Assembly (NCBI RefSeq): GCF_002078505.1 | Contig: NZ_LUAV01000035.1 | Coordinates: forward strand, 186,001-250,000 | Origin: Ensifer aridi | Lineage (GTDB): Bacteria; Pseudomonadota; Alphaproteobacteria; Rhizobiales; Rhizobiaceae | Reading direction: 5' to 3' | DNA length: 64,000 bases | Part shown: piece after piece, positions 17,407-26,190 of the stretch | How the letters are laid out: each line of letters starts with the position of its first letter | How positions within the stretch are numbered: position 1 is the stretch's first letter | Notes under the pieces: generated by a model | What the model saw: the letters and a program-made list of their open reading frames with translations, nothing else | Told to the model about the DNA's origin: nothing | Database searches by the model: none | Made by a program: the position numbers and the translations under genes

Positions 17407-18783
17407 CTACGTCGCCGGCGACATGTCCCCAAACACCGTCGGGATCAGTTCCGAGACCGTCGGATGGATATGCACGGCCCGCAAGATCGTCGTGTAGGGC
17501 TTCTTCGCATACATGACGTCGAGGATGCTCTGGATCGCCTCGTCGCCGCCCGTTCCGAGAATCGACGCGCCGAGGATTTCGTTCGTGTCCGCGTCGACGA
17601 TGACCTTCATGAAGCCCTGCGTCTCGCCCTTTTCGACGGCGCGCCCGACCCGTGTCATCGGACGGGTGCCGATCATGAGCTTACGCCCGCTCTTGCGCGC
17701 CTCGGTCTCCGTCATGCCGGCGCGGCCGAGCGGCGGATCGATATAAAGTGCATAGGTCTGGATGCGATCGCTAACTCGGCGCGGGTCGTTGTCGATGAGG
17801 TTCGCGGCGGCGATCTCGAAGTCGTTGTAGGAGGTGTGTGTGAAGGCGCCGCGGCCGTTGCATTCGCCCATCGCGGAGATATGCGGCACGTTGGTGCGCA
17901 GGAAGTCGTCGACCTCGATATAGCCGCGCGCGTCAGTCTTCACGCCCGCTTTGTCGAGGCCGAGATCGTCCGTATTCGGACGGCGGCCGGTGGCAAGCAA
18001 CACATCGGAGCCGATGACCTCGGGCGCTCCCGACGTGCAATCGACACCGGCGGCCACACCGTTCGGATGCTTGGCGAAGCGGATGCATTCGGCGTTGAGG
18101 CGAATATGAACTCCCTCCTTTTCGAGGATGGCGCGGATTGCATCGGAGACATCCGGATCTTCGCGTGCGATCAGGCGTGGCCCCTTTTCGATCACCGTGA
18201 CCTCGGAGCCGAAGCGGCGGAACATCTGGGCGAATTCGAGCCCGATATAGCTGCCGCCGATGATCACCAGATGGCCGGGCAGATGGTTGAGCTCCATGAT
18301 CGAACTGTTGGTGAGATAGGAAACCTCGTCGATACCGGCAAAATCCGGGACAGCGGCGCGCGCACCCACGTTAAGAAAGACCTGTTCGCTGGAGATCAGC
18401 TCTTCGCCGACGCGGATTTCGGTCGGGCTTTCGAAGCGCGCATGGCCTTCCAGCACCGTACAGTTGTTCATGTTCTTCAGCCAGCTTTCGACGCCCGCAC
18501 GGGCATCGAGCCGGACCTTCTCCTTTCGCGCCATGACGCGGGCGAAATCGACCGAGATGGGCCCGGTCGTCATGCCGTATTCGGCGCCGCGGCGCGCGGT
18601 GTGGATCGCGTAGGCGCTCGCGACCATCGCTTTCGTTGGCATGCAGCCCGTGTTGACGCAGGTTCCGCCGAAAAGTTTGCGCTCGACGAGGGCGACGGTC
18701 CGGCCGGCCTCCGTCAGCCGTCCTGCGAGTGACGGCCCAGCCTGGCCGGCGCCGATGATGATCGCGTCGAAGTTCCTGCTCAT
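17407..18783 (-). CDS. FAD-dependent pyridine nucleotide-disulfide oxidoreductase (mercuric reductase-like)
   Basis: This 458-residue class I flavin disulfide reductase has the FAD-binding IIIGAGQAGPSLAGRL at residues 8-23, the redox pair in GGTCVNTGCMPTKA (~40-55), NAD-binding VIIGGSYIGLEFAQ (~175), ATGRRPNTDDLGL (~275) and a C-terminal dimerisation domain ending in HIHPTVSELIPT (the active-site His-Pro pair). It lacks the vicinal C-terminal cysteines and N-terminal metal domain of true MerA, so general disulfide or quinone reduction is more likely than mercury reduction. The start at 18783 overlaps the stop of a decayed DUF4126 gene (ATGA), which shows the ancestral gene order. Confidence 0.9.
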   Translation of the reverse strand: MSRNFDAIIIGAGQAGPSLAGRLTEAGRTVALVERKLFGGTCVNTGCMPTKAMVASAYAIHTARRGAEYGMTTGPISVDFARVMARKEKVRLDARAGVESWLKNMNNCTVLEGHARFESPTEIRVGEELISSEQVFLNVGARAAVPDFAGIDEVSYLTNSSIMELNHLPGHLVIIGGSYIGLEFAQMFRRFGSEVTVIEKGPRLIAREDPDVSDAIRAILEKEGVHIRLNAECIRFAKHPNGVAAGVDCTSGAPEVIGSDVLLATGRRPNTDDLGLDKAGVKTDARGYIEVDDFLRTNVPHISAMGECNGRGAFTHTSYNDFEIAAANLIDNDPRRVSDRIQTYALYIDPPLGRAGMTETEARKSGRKLMIGTRPMTRVGRAVEKGETQGFMKVIVDADTNEILGASILGTGGDEAIQSILDVMYAKKPYTTILRAVHIHPTVSELIPTVFGDMSPAT

Positions 18784-19080
18784 GACGACACCACCCAAAG
18801 TGCGAGTAAGATGGCAACCAGATCCTCGCCGCCGATCATTGCAACCAGGCATTTGCGGGCCTGATAGCCGCCGAGCGTGCCGATGACCGCGCCGCAGGAG
18901 CCACCGCTGACGATGCGCGCTCCGAATTGCTGCGGAACCGTACGGCTGGGCGTGCTCGGCTGCCGGTCCGTGACGTATTTTCAGAATGCCTGCAGACCAA
19001 AATATAAGGCATGGCCGAAGCCCATGAAGGCGGCCCAACTATTGGCGAGGAGAGTGACCGACTTCGGCGTCGAATGCAAC
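18780..19080 (-). pseudogene. Decayed DUF4126 membrane-protein gene
   Basis: On the minus strand two reading frames together resemble a DUF4126 protein. The upstream frame encodes STPKSVTLLANSWAAFMGFG and stops near 18980. The next frame begins there and encodes VTDRQPSTPSRTVPQQFGAR, then GAVIGTLGGYQARKCLV and IGGEDLVA, ending at the TGA at 18780-18782. LPSTPSR-xVPxQFGARIV and GAVIGTLGG are family hallmarks; intact members are ~150-220 residues. Here a frameshift interrupts the middle, the glycine-rich hinge between QFGARIVSG and GAVIGTLGG is shortened, and the C-terminus ends early. The stop overlaps the ATG of the oxidoreductase gene. The left-hand boundary is approximate. The remaining ~165 bases to the next start (19247) hold no recognisable gene. 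Confidence 0.7.
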
Positions 19081-19246
19081 TGGCCGCACGCGGCTAGATC
19101 GGCGATACTGCCGAGGCTCAACCGCAGGTCCGCGAAGGTGCCAGTGCCCTGTCCTTTTGCGGAACCCTGACATATATGGGATTCTCTAGTCGGAGCCACC
19201 GGAGAATCCGTGGCCAAGGGGAACAGACTATCGAGGGAGACCAATC

Positions 19247-20164
19247 ATGCGCCTGACCCTGTTGAAGACATTTATCGGCACCGCTCTGGCCCTTGCACTC
19301 ACCTCCGCGGTGGCCAGGGCCGACGTCGTGGTCTCCTCCAAGATCGACACGGAAGGCGGCGTCCTCGGCAACATCATTCTCGCCGTCTTGAATGCGAACA
19401 ACATCAAGACCACCGATCGGGTACAACTCGGTGCAACCCCCGTCGTACGCAAGGCGATCACCGCCGGCGAGATCGACATCTATCCGGAATATACCGGCAA
19501 TGCCGCCTTCTTCTTCGAAAAGGCCGACGATCCGGCCTGGAAGGATGCTGCCAAGGCTTACGAGCAGGCGAAAAAACTGGACTACGAAGCCAACAAGATC
19601 GTCTGGCTGACGCCGTCGCCCGCCAACAACACCTGGGCGATCGCGCTGCGCAAGGATGTCGCCGAGAAGAACAACCTCAAGACGCTCTCGGATTTCGGCA
19701 AATATGTCTCCGGCGGCGGTCAGGTCGTGCTCGCAGCCTCGTCGGAATTCGTCAACTCCGCGGCAGCCTTGCCCGCCTTCCAGAAGGCCTATTCCTTCGA
19801 GCTGAAGCCGGAACAGCTCATCACGCTTTCCGGCGGCGATACCGCCGCGACGATCGCCGCTGCAGCCAACCAGACGAACGGCGCCAATGCCGCGATGGTG
19901 TACGGCACCGATGGCGGCATCGCGCCCTCCGGCCTCGTCGTTCTCGAGGACGACAAAAACGTGCAGCCTGTCTACCAGCCGACGCCGATCATCCGCGAGG
20001 CGGCGCTCAAGGAAAATCCCGGGATCGAGAGCCTCTTGAAGCCCGTCTTCGAAAAGCTCGATCTGGTGACGCTGCAGGAGCTCAACGGGCGCGTGCAGGT
20101 CGGCGGAGAGCCGGCCAAGGCGGTCGCCGAGGATTTCTTGAAGAAGAATGGCTTTCTGAAGTAA
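19247..20164 (+). CDS. yehZ: Osmoprotectant ABC transporter substrate-binding protein (OsmF/YehZ type)
   Basis: A 305-residue periplasmic protein with a Sec signal (residues 1-25, ending in AVARA) and an OpuAC-type fold: VVSSKIDTEGGVLGNIILAVL, GEIDIYPEYTGNAAFF (the aromatic YPEYTG loop that binds quaternary amines) and APSGLVVLEDDKNVQPVYQPTPIIRE. It heads a four-gene operon in the same order as E. coli yehZYXW. The YehZYXW importer is a low-affinity betaine/osmoprotectant system, so the exact ligand is uncertain. The start follows GGGAG by seven bases. Confidence 0.92.
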   Translation: MRLTLLKTFIGTALALALTSAVARADVVVSSKIDTEGGVLGNIILAVLNANNIKTTDRVQLGATPVVRKAITAGEIDIYPEYTGNAAFFFEKADDPAWKDAAKAYEQAKKLDYEANKIVWLTPSPANNTWAIALRKDVAEKNNLKTLSDFGKYVSGGGQVVLAASSEFVNSAAALPAFQKAYSFELKPEQLITLSGGDTAATIAAAANQTNGANAAMVYGTDGGIAPSGLVVLEDDKNVQPVYQPTPIIREAALKENPGIESLLKPVFEKLDLVTLQELNGRVQVGGEPAKAVAEDFLKKNGFLK

Positions 20165-20180
20165 GTCTGCGACAGGAGAC

Positions 20181-20204
20181 GTTGCCCGGTCCGGATCGGG
20201 CAAC
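20181..20204 (+). promoter_or_regulatory. Intercistronic hairpin between yehZ-like and yehY-like genes
   Basis: Perfect 8-bp arms GTTGCCCG / CGGGCAAC with an eight-base loop in the 73-base gap. There is no T-run, so RNA stabilisation or partial attenuation is more likely than termination; such structures often let binding protein exceed permease. Confidence 0.6.
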
Positions 20205-20237
20205 GCCCCCGGAATAGCGCGTCGAGCGGATCATTTC

Positions 20238-21437
20238 ATGGCGATCGGTATCATCGGGGACACAGAACGCAAGCCTCTCGCTTTTGATAAGCTCGGCGCG
20301 ATAGTAGCAGCCCTTGCAGCCTATGGTGCGTTGCTTGCCCCCTTCGCAACGTTCAAGGCCAACCGCATCGTTCAGGGCGAAACCAGGGCGATTTGGGAGG
20401 CATTGCCGCCGTTGCTCGGCTATGGGCTCATCGCTCTTGTGACAGTGGCGGCTGTCATTGCACTGTTGAGGACACCCCTGACGGTGCGAATGGCTTCGGC
20501 CCTCGCAGTTCTGGTCGCGCTGTGCTTTCTCGCCGGAGCTGCCGCCGACAATCTGACGCCGCCGGACAATGCCTATGCCCGCGTTTCTCCGGCCTCCGGC
20601 TTCTGGATTCTTCTATTCGCCTTCGCGCTCCTTGTCGCCGATGCGCTAACGCGGCTCAATCCTGGGCCGGTCGTCCGCCTCCTCTTCCTCGCGGCCGTAC
20701 TGGCACTCGTTGGCGGCATGCTTTTTGCCGGCGTGTGGGACGGGCTGTCGATACTGAAGGAATATGCGAGCCGAGCCGACACGTTCTGGGCGGAGGCGGG
20801 CCGCCACCTGACGCTGGCGCTCGGATCGCTCGCGGCGGCAACCGTCGTCGGCTTGCCACTTGGTATCCTCTGTCATCGGGTCGATCGTCTGCGGAACAGC
20901 GTGCTCGGTGTGCTCAACGCCATTCAGACCATTCCGTCGATCGCGCTCTTCGGCATTCTGATCGCGCCGCTCGGCTGGATCGCGGCGTATGTCCCCGGAG
21001 CGGCGGCGATAGGCATTCGCGGCATCGGGGTTGCGCCGGCCTTCGTCGCCCTCTTTCTCTATTCGTTGCTGCCCGTCGTCGCCAATACAGTTGTCGGCCT
21101 CGCCGGCGTGCCGCGTGCCGCCAACGATGCGGCGCGTGGCCTCGGCATGACCGACTGGCAACGGCTTGCCACTGTTGAATTCCCGCTGGCCTTTCCGGTC
21201 ATCCTTACCGCAATTCGCATCGTGCTCGTCCAGAATATCGGCCTTGCGACCATCGCCGCCCTCATCGGCGGCGGCGGTTTCGGCGTCTTCGTCTTCCAGG
21301 GCATAGGTCAGACGGCCATGGATCTCGTGCTGCTCGGCGCGGTCCCGACCGTCGTCCTCGCTTTCGCCGCTGCTATCGTGCTCGATGCCTTGATCGAGAT
21401 GGCCGCCTCCGATCGCAGCCAAGGCAGAGCCGCATGA
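20238..21437 (+). CDS. yehY: Osmoprotectant ABC transporter permease (YehY type)
   Basis: A 399-residue inner-membrane protein. The first ~180 residues hold about four extra membrane segments, as in E. coli YehY; the C-terminal half is the OpuAB/ProW-like transport domain (FWAEAGRHLTLALGSLAAATVVGLPLGIL) with an EAA-like loop AANDAARGLGMTDWQRLATVEFPLAFPV. It sits 73 bases after the binding-protein gene, with a hairpin in the gap, and overlaps the ATPase gene by four bases (ATGA), so translation is coupled. Confidence 0.92.
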   Translation: MAIGIIGDTERKPLAFDKLGAIVAALAAYGALLAPFATFKANRIVQGETRAIWEALPPLLGYGLIALVTVAAVIALLRTPLTVRMASALAVLVALCFLAGAAADNLTPPDNAYARVSPASGFWILLFAFALLVADALTRLNPGPVVRLLFLAAVLALVGGMLFAGVWDGLSILKEYASRADTFWAEAGRHLTLALGSLAAATVVGLPLGILCHRVDRLRNSVLGVLNAIQTIPSIALFGILIAPLGWIAAYVPGAAAIGIRGIGVAPAFVALFLYSLLPVVANTVVGLAGVPRAANDAARGLGMTDWQRLATVEFPLAFPVILTAIRIVLVQNIGLATIAALIGGGGFGVFVFQGIGQTAMDLVLLGAVPTVVLAFAAAIVLDALIEMAASDRSQGRAA

Positions 21438-22372
21438 TCGAATTCGACCACATCACGAAGCGTTACGACGATACCGAAGTGGTCAGCGACGTGTCGCTGA
21501 CCGTCGAGCCGCATACGGTTACCGTTGTCGTCGGCACGTCCGGCTCGGGCAAGACCACGCTTCTCAGAATGGTCAACCGCTTGGTCGAGCCGACCTCCGG
21601 CATGATCAGGATCGACGGCGAGGACAACCGGTCGGTGCCCGAATTCGAACTGCGCCGCCGCATCGGCTATGCGATCCAGGGACACGGTCTCTTTCCGCAC
21701 CGCACGGTAGCGGAAAACATCGCCACCGTGCCGACACTACTCGGCTGGGAGAATGCGCGGATCAAGGCGAAGGTCGAGCAACTCCTGACGCTGTTCCAAC
21801 TCGATCCCGACTTCTTCGGCGCGCGCTATCCGCATGAGCTTTCCGGCGGCCAGCAGCAACGGGTCGGCGTCGCGCGGGCGCTTGCGGCGGAGCCGAACCT
21901 GCTGCTGATGGACGAGCCCTTCGGCGCACTCGACCCGATCATCCGCGCCAAGGCGCAGGACGATCTGCTCGCCATACAAAAGCATTTCGGCACGACCATC
22001 ATCCTCGTCACCCACGACATGGAGGAGGCCTTTCGTCTCGCCGACAAGATCGCCGTCATGGACAAGGGCGAGGTGCTGCAATATGCGACGCCGGCCGAAA
22101 TGCTGGTGAGGCCGGCCACCCCCTTCGTCGAAGCATTGATCGGCAGCAGCGAAAGGCCGTTCCGGCTGCTTGCGATCGAAACGGCCGGCGATGCCGTCGA
22201 GCCCGGCGGTGCCGAAGGTGAGCCGATACCGGCGACACTCAGCCAGCGCGATGCCCTATCCGAGCTCCTCTGGTCCGGGCGTGCGGCCCTCCCGGTCGCC
22301 GCGGCGGATGGCGCTGTCATCGGCAAGGTGAGCCTCGCAGGCCTGGTCAAGCGCGCCGCGAGGCCTGAATAG
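21434..22372 (+). CDS. yehX: Osmoprotectant ABC transporter ATP-binding protein (YehX type)
   Basis: This 312-residue ATPase has Walker A GTSGSGKTTL, Q-loop YAIQGHGLFPH, signature ELSGGQQQRVGVARAL, Walker B LLLMDEPFGALDP and switch His VTHDMEEA. The C-terminus (~255-312) retains one CBS-like stretch (LSELLWSGRAALPVAAADG), the domain used by OpuA-type ATPases to sense ionic strength. It overlaps the upstream permease by four bases and the next gene starts one base after its stop. Confidence 0.93.
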   Translation: MIEFDHITKRYDDTEVVSDVSLTVEPHTVTVVVGTSGSGKTTLLRMVNRLVEPTSGMIRIDGEDNRSVPEFELRRRIGYAIQGHGLFPHRTVAENIATVPTLLGWENARIKAKVEQLLTLFQLDPDFFGARYPHELSGGQQQRVGVARALAAEPNLLLMDEPFGALDPIIRAKAQDDLLAIQKHFGTTIILVTHDMEEAFRLADKIAVMDKGEVLQYATPAEMLVRPATPFVEALIGSSERPFRLLAIETAGDAVEPGGAEGEPIPATLSQRDALSELLWSGRAALPVAAADGAVIGKVSLAGLVKRAARPE

Positions 22373-23110
22373 ATGGCGTCCCTTTCAAATCTTGCGCGCC
22401 TCTCGGTGCTGCTCCTGTTGTTGGTCTTCCTGCTCCAACCCATCTGGTTTGAGCCGCTGCTGAGGCCCTTGGTGCAGGCGAACGCGCCGGCGATCTACAA
22501 TCGGGGCAGCCTGTTCTGGCTGACCATCCTGCATCTTCGAACGGTTTTCATTGCGACGGTTGCGGCAACCGTCGTCGCCGTATCGCTCGCGATCCTCGTC
22601 ACGCGCAAGGCCGGCGCCGAGTTCCTGCCGGTGTCGCGCAGCCTCGTGAATATCGGCCAGACTTTTCCGCCGGTGGCGGTCCTCGCGCTCGCGGTTCCGA
22701 TCTTCGGCTTCGGCGAGAAGCCGACGCTGATCGCGCTTTTCCTCTACGGCCTGCTGCCGATCTTCGAGAACGCGCTGACGGGACTGACGACACTGCCGCC
22801 CGCGGTCATGGAGGCCGCACGCGGCGCGGGTATGACCGAACGCCAGCAGCTCTTCAAGATCGAGCTCCCGCTGGCGCTGCCGGTTATCCTGACCGGCATC
22901 CGCCTTTCGGTCGTGATCAGCCTCGCGACGGCGACGATCGGCTCCACGGTCGCAGCCAAGACGCTCGGCGAGGTCATCATCGCCGGGCTGCAGTCGAACA
23001 ATCTCGCCTTCGTGCTCCAGGGCGGGCTCATCGTCGCCGTGCTCGCGGTCCTCATCCATGATGCACTTCAGGGGCTGGAGCGGGCGCTCTCCAGCCGCGC
23101 GCACGTGTGA
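22373..23110 (+). CDS. yehW: Osmoprotectant ABC transporter permease (YehW type)
   Basis: A 245-residue permease with about six membrane segments and the EAA-like loop EAARGAGMTERQQLFKIELPLALPV. It is the second permease of the yehZYXW-type operon, and the start codon immediately follows the stop of the ATPase gene. The complete set (binding protein, two permeases, ATPase) should form a working importer for betaine-like compatible solutes. No terminator is evident in the 116 bases between it and the next (convergent) gene. Confidence 0.92.
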   Translation: MASLSNLARLSVLLLLLVFLLQPIWFEPLLRPLVQANAPAIYNRGSLFWLTILHLRTVFIATVAATVVAVSLAILVTRKAGAEFLPVSRSLVNIGQTFPPVAVLALAVPIFGFGEKPTLIALFLYGLLPIFENALTGLTTLPPAVMEAARGAGMTERQQLFKIELPLALPVILTGIRLSVVISLATATIGSTVAAKTLGEVIIAGLQSNNLAFVLQGGLIVAVLAVLIHDALQGLERALSSRAHV

Positions 23111-23226
23111 GGCGTGTTCAGCGCTCTTGAGTTCAGCCGCTTGGACGATGGTGACGGAGAAATACCGAAGTGCGTCGACGGTAGTTGGCGGGACTCCGTG
23201 CGTGGTCGTCGTTGTTTGGAGAGAAC

Positions 23227-23682
23227 TCAATCTGGAGGCGCGTACCGCCTGCTAAGGAACGACTCCTCCTTAAGAATAACTTCCTGCGGTTCGTCGAACA
23301 CCGCCATCTCGTCGCCCAAGTTCAACAAAAGAAGATTTCCGTCAGGCTTGAAGATGAACTCATACCCAATGACAGGCCCATCTGGAGAGACAATCTCGCT
23401 AACGCTCGTGAGCGTCCTTCCAATCAAGCGGGACCAAGGGGCGTGATCTGCGAGATTCACCACCAGTTCTTTGCCATATTCGTCCAAGTCAACTTCCGAC
23501 AGTTCTGACGTGTCCCACGTCAGCGTTTCGCCGCCGCTGTGGCAGAAGAACGTAATTCCCTCCGTTCCGCTGAACCGAAACCGTACGGCCTGAGGACGCT
23601 CGAAATGGAGACTTTCCCCATATGCATATATTTTGCCATCAACACGCGCCAAGGTCGAATTCAAGGCGTTTTTTGCCCACAT
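23227..23682 (-). CDS. Unrecognised small acidic protein
   Basis: A 151-residue, acidic, beta-rich soluble protein without signal peptide or membrane segment. The sequence (for example RFRFSGTEGITFFCHSGGE, DEYGKELVVNLAD, GYEFIFKPDGNLLLLNLGDE) does not match a family I know. Its size and acidity resemble immunity-type or contact-system proteins, but that is only an impression. The start at 23682 has GGAGAG six bases upstream and is preferred over an in-frame ATG at 23742 with no ribosome site. It is convergent with the osmoprotectant operon and codon use looks less GC-rich than its neighbours, suggesting possible transfer. Confidence 0.6.
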   Translation of the reverse strand: MWAKNALNSTLARVDGKIYAYGESLHFERPQAVRFRFSGTEGITFFCHSGGETLTWDTSELSEVDLDEYGKELVVNLADHAPWSRLIGRTLTSVSEIVSPDGPVIGYEFIFKPDGNLLLLNLGDEMAVFDEPQEVILKEESFLSRRYAPPD

Positions 23683-24132
23683 CGCCAACTCTCCAGTGAT
23701 TGGTTCCTCGAGCCCTTTGCACAGAGGTCTTGTTGCCGCCATCTTTCATTATCGTGACGAAAGTGCCGGCCAGTTTCGTCACGGCAATATCGTTGCCCCA
23801 GTGCGCTTTGCACGAGTAGATTGCGCCCGTTACCAGAGTCAATGAGAGCTTTGGCGGTCTCCATTTCTGTTACCGGGCACTAAAACACCGGGCTCTGTCA
23901 TGTGCACACCGTGAGCCGAGGTTACCGGCCACGACGCAAAAGCATTCTTATTCAGCAAGGCGTCTCGCTTCGCGTGCTCAGCGCTCGTCGTCGTCGTTCG
24001 GCCGCGTAGCCCAACCGACATGAAAATAAATTTCACATTTTCGGGTAATTAGCCGTTCTGTATTGACGTGTAAAAAATTCTATCCCAGTCTACGAAAATA
24101 AATTACGCCAAAAGGCAGGGAACAGCGAGAGC
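23683..24132. other. 450-base gap without a convincing gene
   Basis: The left half carries on the unusual base composition of the small gene at 23227-23682. A 67-codon minus-strand frame at 23639-23842 (starting MTLVTGAIYSCKAHWGND) reads protein-like but overlaps that gene and has no clear ribosome site. The right half (24000-24132) is AT-rich and holds two repeats of GAAAATAAATT, annotated separately as operators for the sugar operon. Confidence 0.5.
24021..24107. promoter_or_regulatory. Paired RpiR-like operator candidates upstream of the sugar operon
   Basis: TGAAAATAAATTTCA (24021-24035) is an inverted repeat with 5-bp arms. The same 11-mer GAAAATAAATT recurs at 24094-24104 within an imperfect copy, 72 bases downstream. 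Both precede the operon starting at 24133. The arms TGAAA/TTTCA also occur at 32203-32216 in front of the RidA/RpiR operon, suggesting a common regulator. Confidence 0.5.
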
Positions 24133-25293
24133 ATGAAAGTCGGGATAATCGGACTCGGATTCCGTCTCGGGTATCTGGGCTATGTCTTCAAGGCGATCGA
24201 CGAAGGCTTCGAGATCGCGGGCTATGTCGACCCGGCGCCCGCGGGCCTTGCGACTCTCACGGAAAAGGGCATTTCCGCCGGCAAGGCCTATGCCACGCCC
24301 GAGGAGCTGATCGCCAACGAGAAGCTCGACCTCCTGATGATCGGTTCCCCGAACCACATGCATCTCGATCACATCCGCATCGGTCTGGAGGCCGGGCTCA
24401 AGGTTTTCTGCGAGAAGCCCATCGTCAGCACGATCGAGCAGAGCCTGGAGCTTGCCGTGCTGCTGGCGAAACACGGCAACGACAGACTGATGGTGGGTCT
24501 CGTGCTGCGCTATGCGCCGATGTACCGCGACCTTCGCGCCGCTCAAGCGGCAGGAACCCTGGGCGAGATCGTTTCGATCGAGGCGTCCGAGCACATCGAA
24601 CCTTATCATGGCGCATTCTTCATGCGCGACTGGCGCCGCTATGGACGCTATGCCGGCAGCTTCATGCTCGAAAAATGCTGCCATGACCTCGATCTCTACA
24701 ATGGCGTCGTGGGTGCGCGGCCTGAGCGCGTGGCGAGTTTCGGCGGCCGCAAGAGCTTCATCCCGGCCAATGATCCCGCCCGCGAAGGCATCAACGACCT
24801 GGAGCTTTTCCACCGCAAGCCGAGCGGCTGGAACGCCACGGACAAGGTCTTCGACAGCGACGGCGACATCATCGACTACCAGGTCGCGATCATCGAATAC
24901 GCCAACGGGGTCGCGATGAACTTCCACACCAATCTCAACGTGCCGGACCAGTTCCGCCGCTTCTGCGTGATGGGCTCGCGCGGCATGGCGGAGGGCGATT
25001 TCATCCGCGGCTACCTCGACGTGCACGAGGCGCTCTCCGGCAAGAAGGTCGTCGAGAAGCGCTATGCCAAGGAGACGGCGCTGTCGCAGCATTACGGCGC
25101 CGATGAGCAGATGGCGGCGGAGATCATCGCTCATGTCAGGGATGGCGGCCCGCTGCCGGTCTCGCCGCTCGATGCGCTCGAGGCCGGCATCCTGGCTCTC
25201 TCCATGGACGAGGCGCGGATGAAGCGGGCGGTCGTCGATTTGCGGCCGCTCTGGGACCGCTTCGACGAAGCGCTGCACGCTCGTGCAGCCTGA
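24133..25293 (+). CDS. Gfo/Idh/MocA family oxidoreductase
   Basis: A 386-residue NAD(P)-dependent sugar dehydrogenase: an N-terminal Rossmann segment KVGIIGLGFRLGYLG, the family EKP motif in VFCEKPIVST (~residue 97) and a C-terminal alpha/beta substrate domain with MRDWRRYGRYAGSFMLEKCCHDLDL, which supplies the usual catalytic Lys/His region. Such enzymes oxidise inositol, sugar or amino-sugar hydroxyls. It is the first gene of an operon with a complete CUT1 sugar importer (12 bases to the next gene), so it probably acts on the imported sugar. Two operator-like repeats lie directly upstream. Confidence 0.92.
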   Translation: MKVGIIGLGFRLGYLGYVFKAIDEGFEIAGYVDPAPAGLATLTEKGISAGKAYATPEELIANEKLDLLMIGSPNHMHLDHIRIGLEAGLKVFCEKPIVSTIEQSLELAVLLAKHGNDRLMVGLVLRYAPMYRDLRAAQAAGTLGEIVSIEASEHIEPYHGAFFMRDWRRYGRYAGSFMLEKCCHDLDLYNGVVGARPERVASFGGRKSFIPANDPAREGINDLELFHRKPSGWNATDKVFDSDGDIIDYQVAIIEYANGVAMNFHTNLNVPDQFRRFCVMGSRGMAEGDFIRGYLDVHEALSGKKVVEKRYAKETALSQHYGADEQMAAEIIAHVRDGGPLPVSPLDALEAGILALSMDEARMKRAVVDLRPLWDRFDEALHARAA

Positions 25294-25305
25294 GAGGGGC
25301 AGGGG

Positions 25306-26190
25306 ATGAGTGTTCGGCGCAGCACCGTCATCTTTGCCTGGCTTCTGCTTCTTCCGGCTGTCCTCTACGTCACCGTTATCGTCGCCTATCCGCTGGTCGA
25401 CACGTTCATCCTTTCCTTCACCGACGCTTCGCTGAAGAAGACGACCAATTGGGTCGGCACCGCCAATTACGAGAAGATCTTCAACGGCACTTTCGCACAA
25501 GTGATCATCCGCACCTTCGTCTGGACCGCCTTTTCCGTGGCGATCAAGATGATCATCGGCACCTTCGGTGCGGTGATGCTGAACGCGGCCGTGCCGGGAC
25601 GGGCGCTGTTCCGGGTGCTCACCATGCCGCCATGGATCGTACCGATGGCCATCGGCATCTTCATGTGGGGCTGGATGTATAACGGCCAGTTCGGAATGAT
25701 CTCCGGCATGCTCCAGAATTTGGGACTGGTGGATGGTCCGGTCGCCTTCCTCGCCCACGGCTCCACCGCCTTCTGGGCGACGATCATCACCGACGTCTGG
25801 ATCGGCGTGCCCCTGGTGACGCTCTATTTGCTCGCTTCGATGCAGGCGATCCCACAGGACCTCTATGAGGCGGCCTGGACGGATGGGGCCGGACGATTCT
25901 ATCGCTTCCGCCGCATCACCCTGCCGCTTCTCGTGCCAGCGATGATCACCATGTCGATGCTGTCGCTGATCGCCACTTTCAACTCTTTCGACATCATCTG
26001 GATCCTGACCCAGGGCGGGCCGAACGGCGACACTACGACGATGATCATCGACACCTATCGGACGGCGATCGGCTCGAAGAAATACGGCGAAGGGGCAGCT
26101 CGCGCGGTGCTGATCTGCATCTTCCTGTCGATCTTCTGCATCGCCTACTTCCGCGTGACCCACCGCCTCGCCTCGGGAGAAAGCCGATGA
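25306..26190 (+). CDS. Sugar ABC transporter permease (MalF/UgpA type)
   Basis: A 294-residue permease with six membrane segments; the first is at ~8-28 (VIFAWLLLLPAVLYVTVIVAYPLV). The coupling loop is YEAAWTDGAGRFYRFRRITLPLLVP, typical of the CUT1 family. It follows the oxidoreductase gene by 12 bases and overlaps the second permease by four bases (ATGA). The importer uses the ATPase at 28378-29511 and the binding protein at 27080-28294. Confidence 0.93.
   Translation: MSVRRSTVIFAWLLLLPAVLYVTVIVAYPLVDTFILSFTDASLKKTTNWVGTANYEKIFNGTFAQVIIRTFVWTAFSVAIKMIIGTFGAVMLNAAVPGRALFRVLTMPPWIVPMAIGIFMWGWMYNGQFGMISGMLQNLGLVDGPVAFLAHGSTAFWATIITDVWIGVPLVTLYLLASMQAIPQDLYEAAWTDGAGRFYRFRRITLPLLVPAMITMSMLSLIATFNSFDIIWILTQGGPNGDTTTMIIDTYRTAIGSKKYGEGAARAVLICIFLSIFCIAYFRVTHRLASGESR

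Noticed and set aside
17407..18783. True mercuric reductase (MerA)
   Set aside because: No N-terminal metal domain, no C-terminal vicinal cysteines and no mer genes nearby.
18867..19038. Upstream extension of the oxidoreductase frame to 19038
   Set aside because: The first 85 codons do not match the family; the flavin-binding start at 18783 does, and the adjacent frame is the DUF4126 remnant.
23639..23842. 67-codon minus-strand frame with protein-like sequence
   Set aside because: It overlaps the better-supported 151-residue gene and lacks a clear ribosome site; kept only as a remark in the gap entry.
24103..26163. 686-codon open frame on the minus strand
   Set aside because: Antisense to the Gfo/Idh and permease genes, His/Arg/Asp-rich, no recognisable domain.
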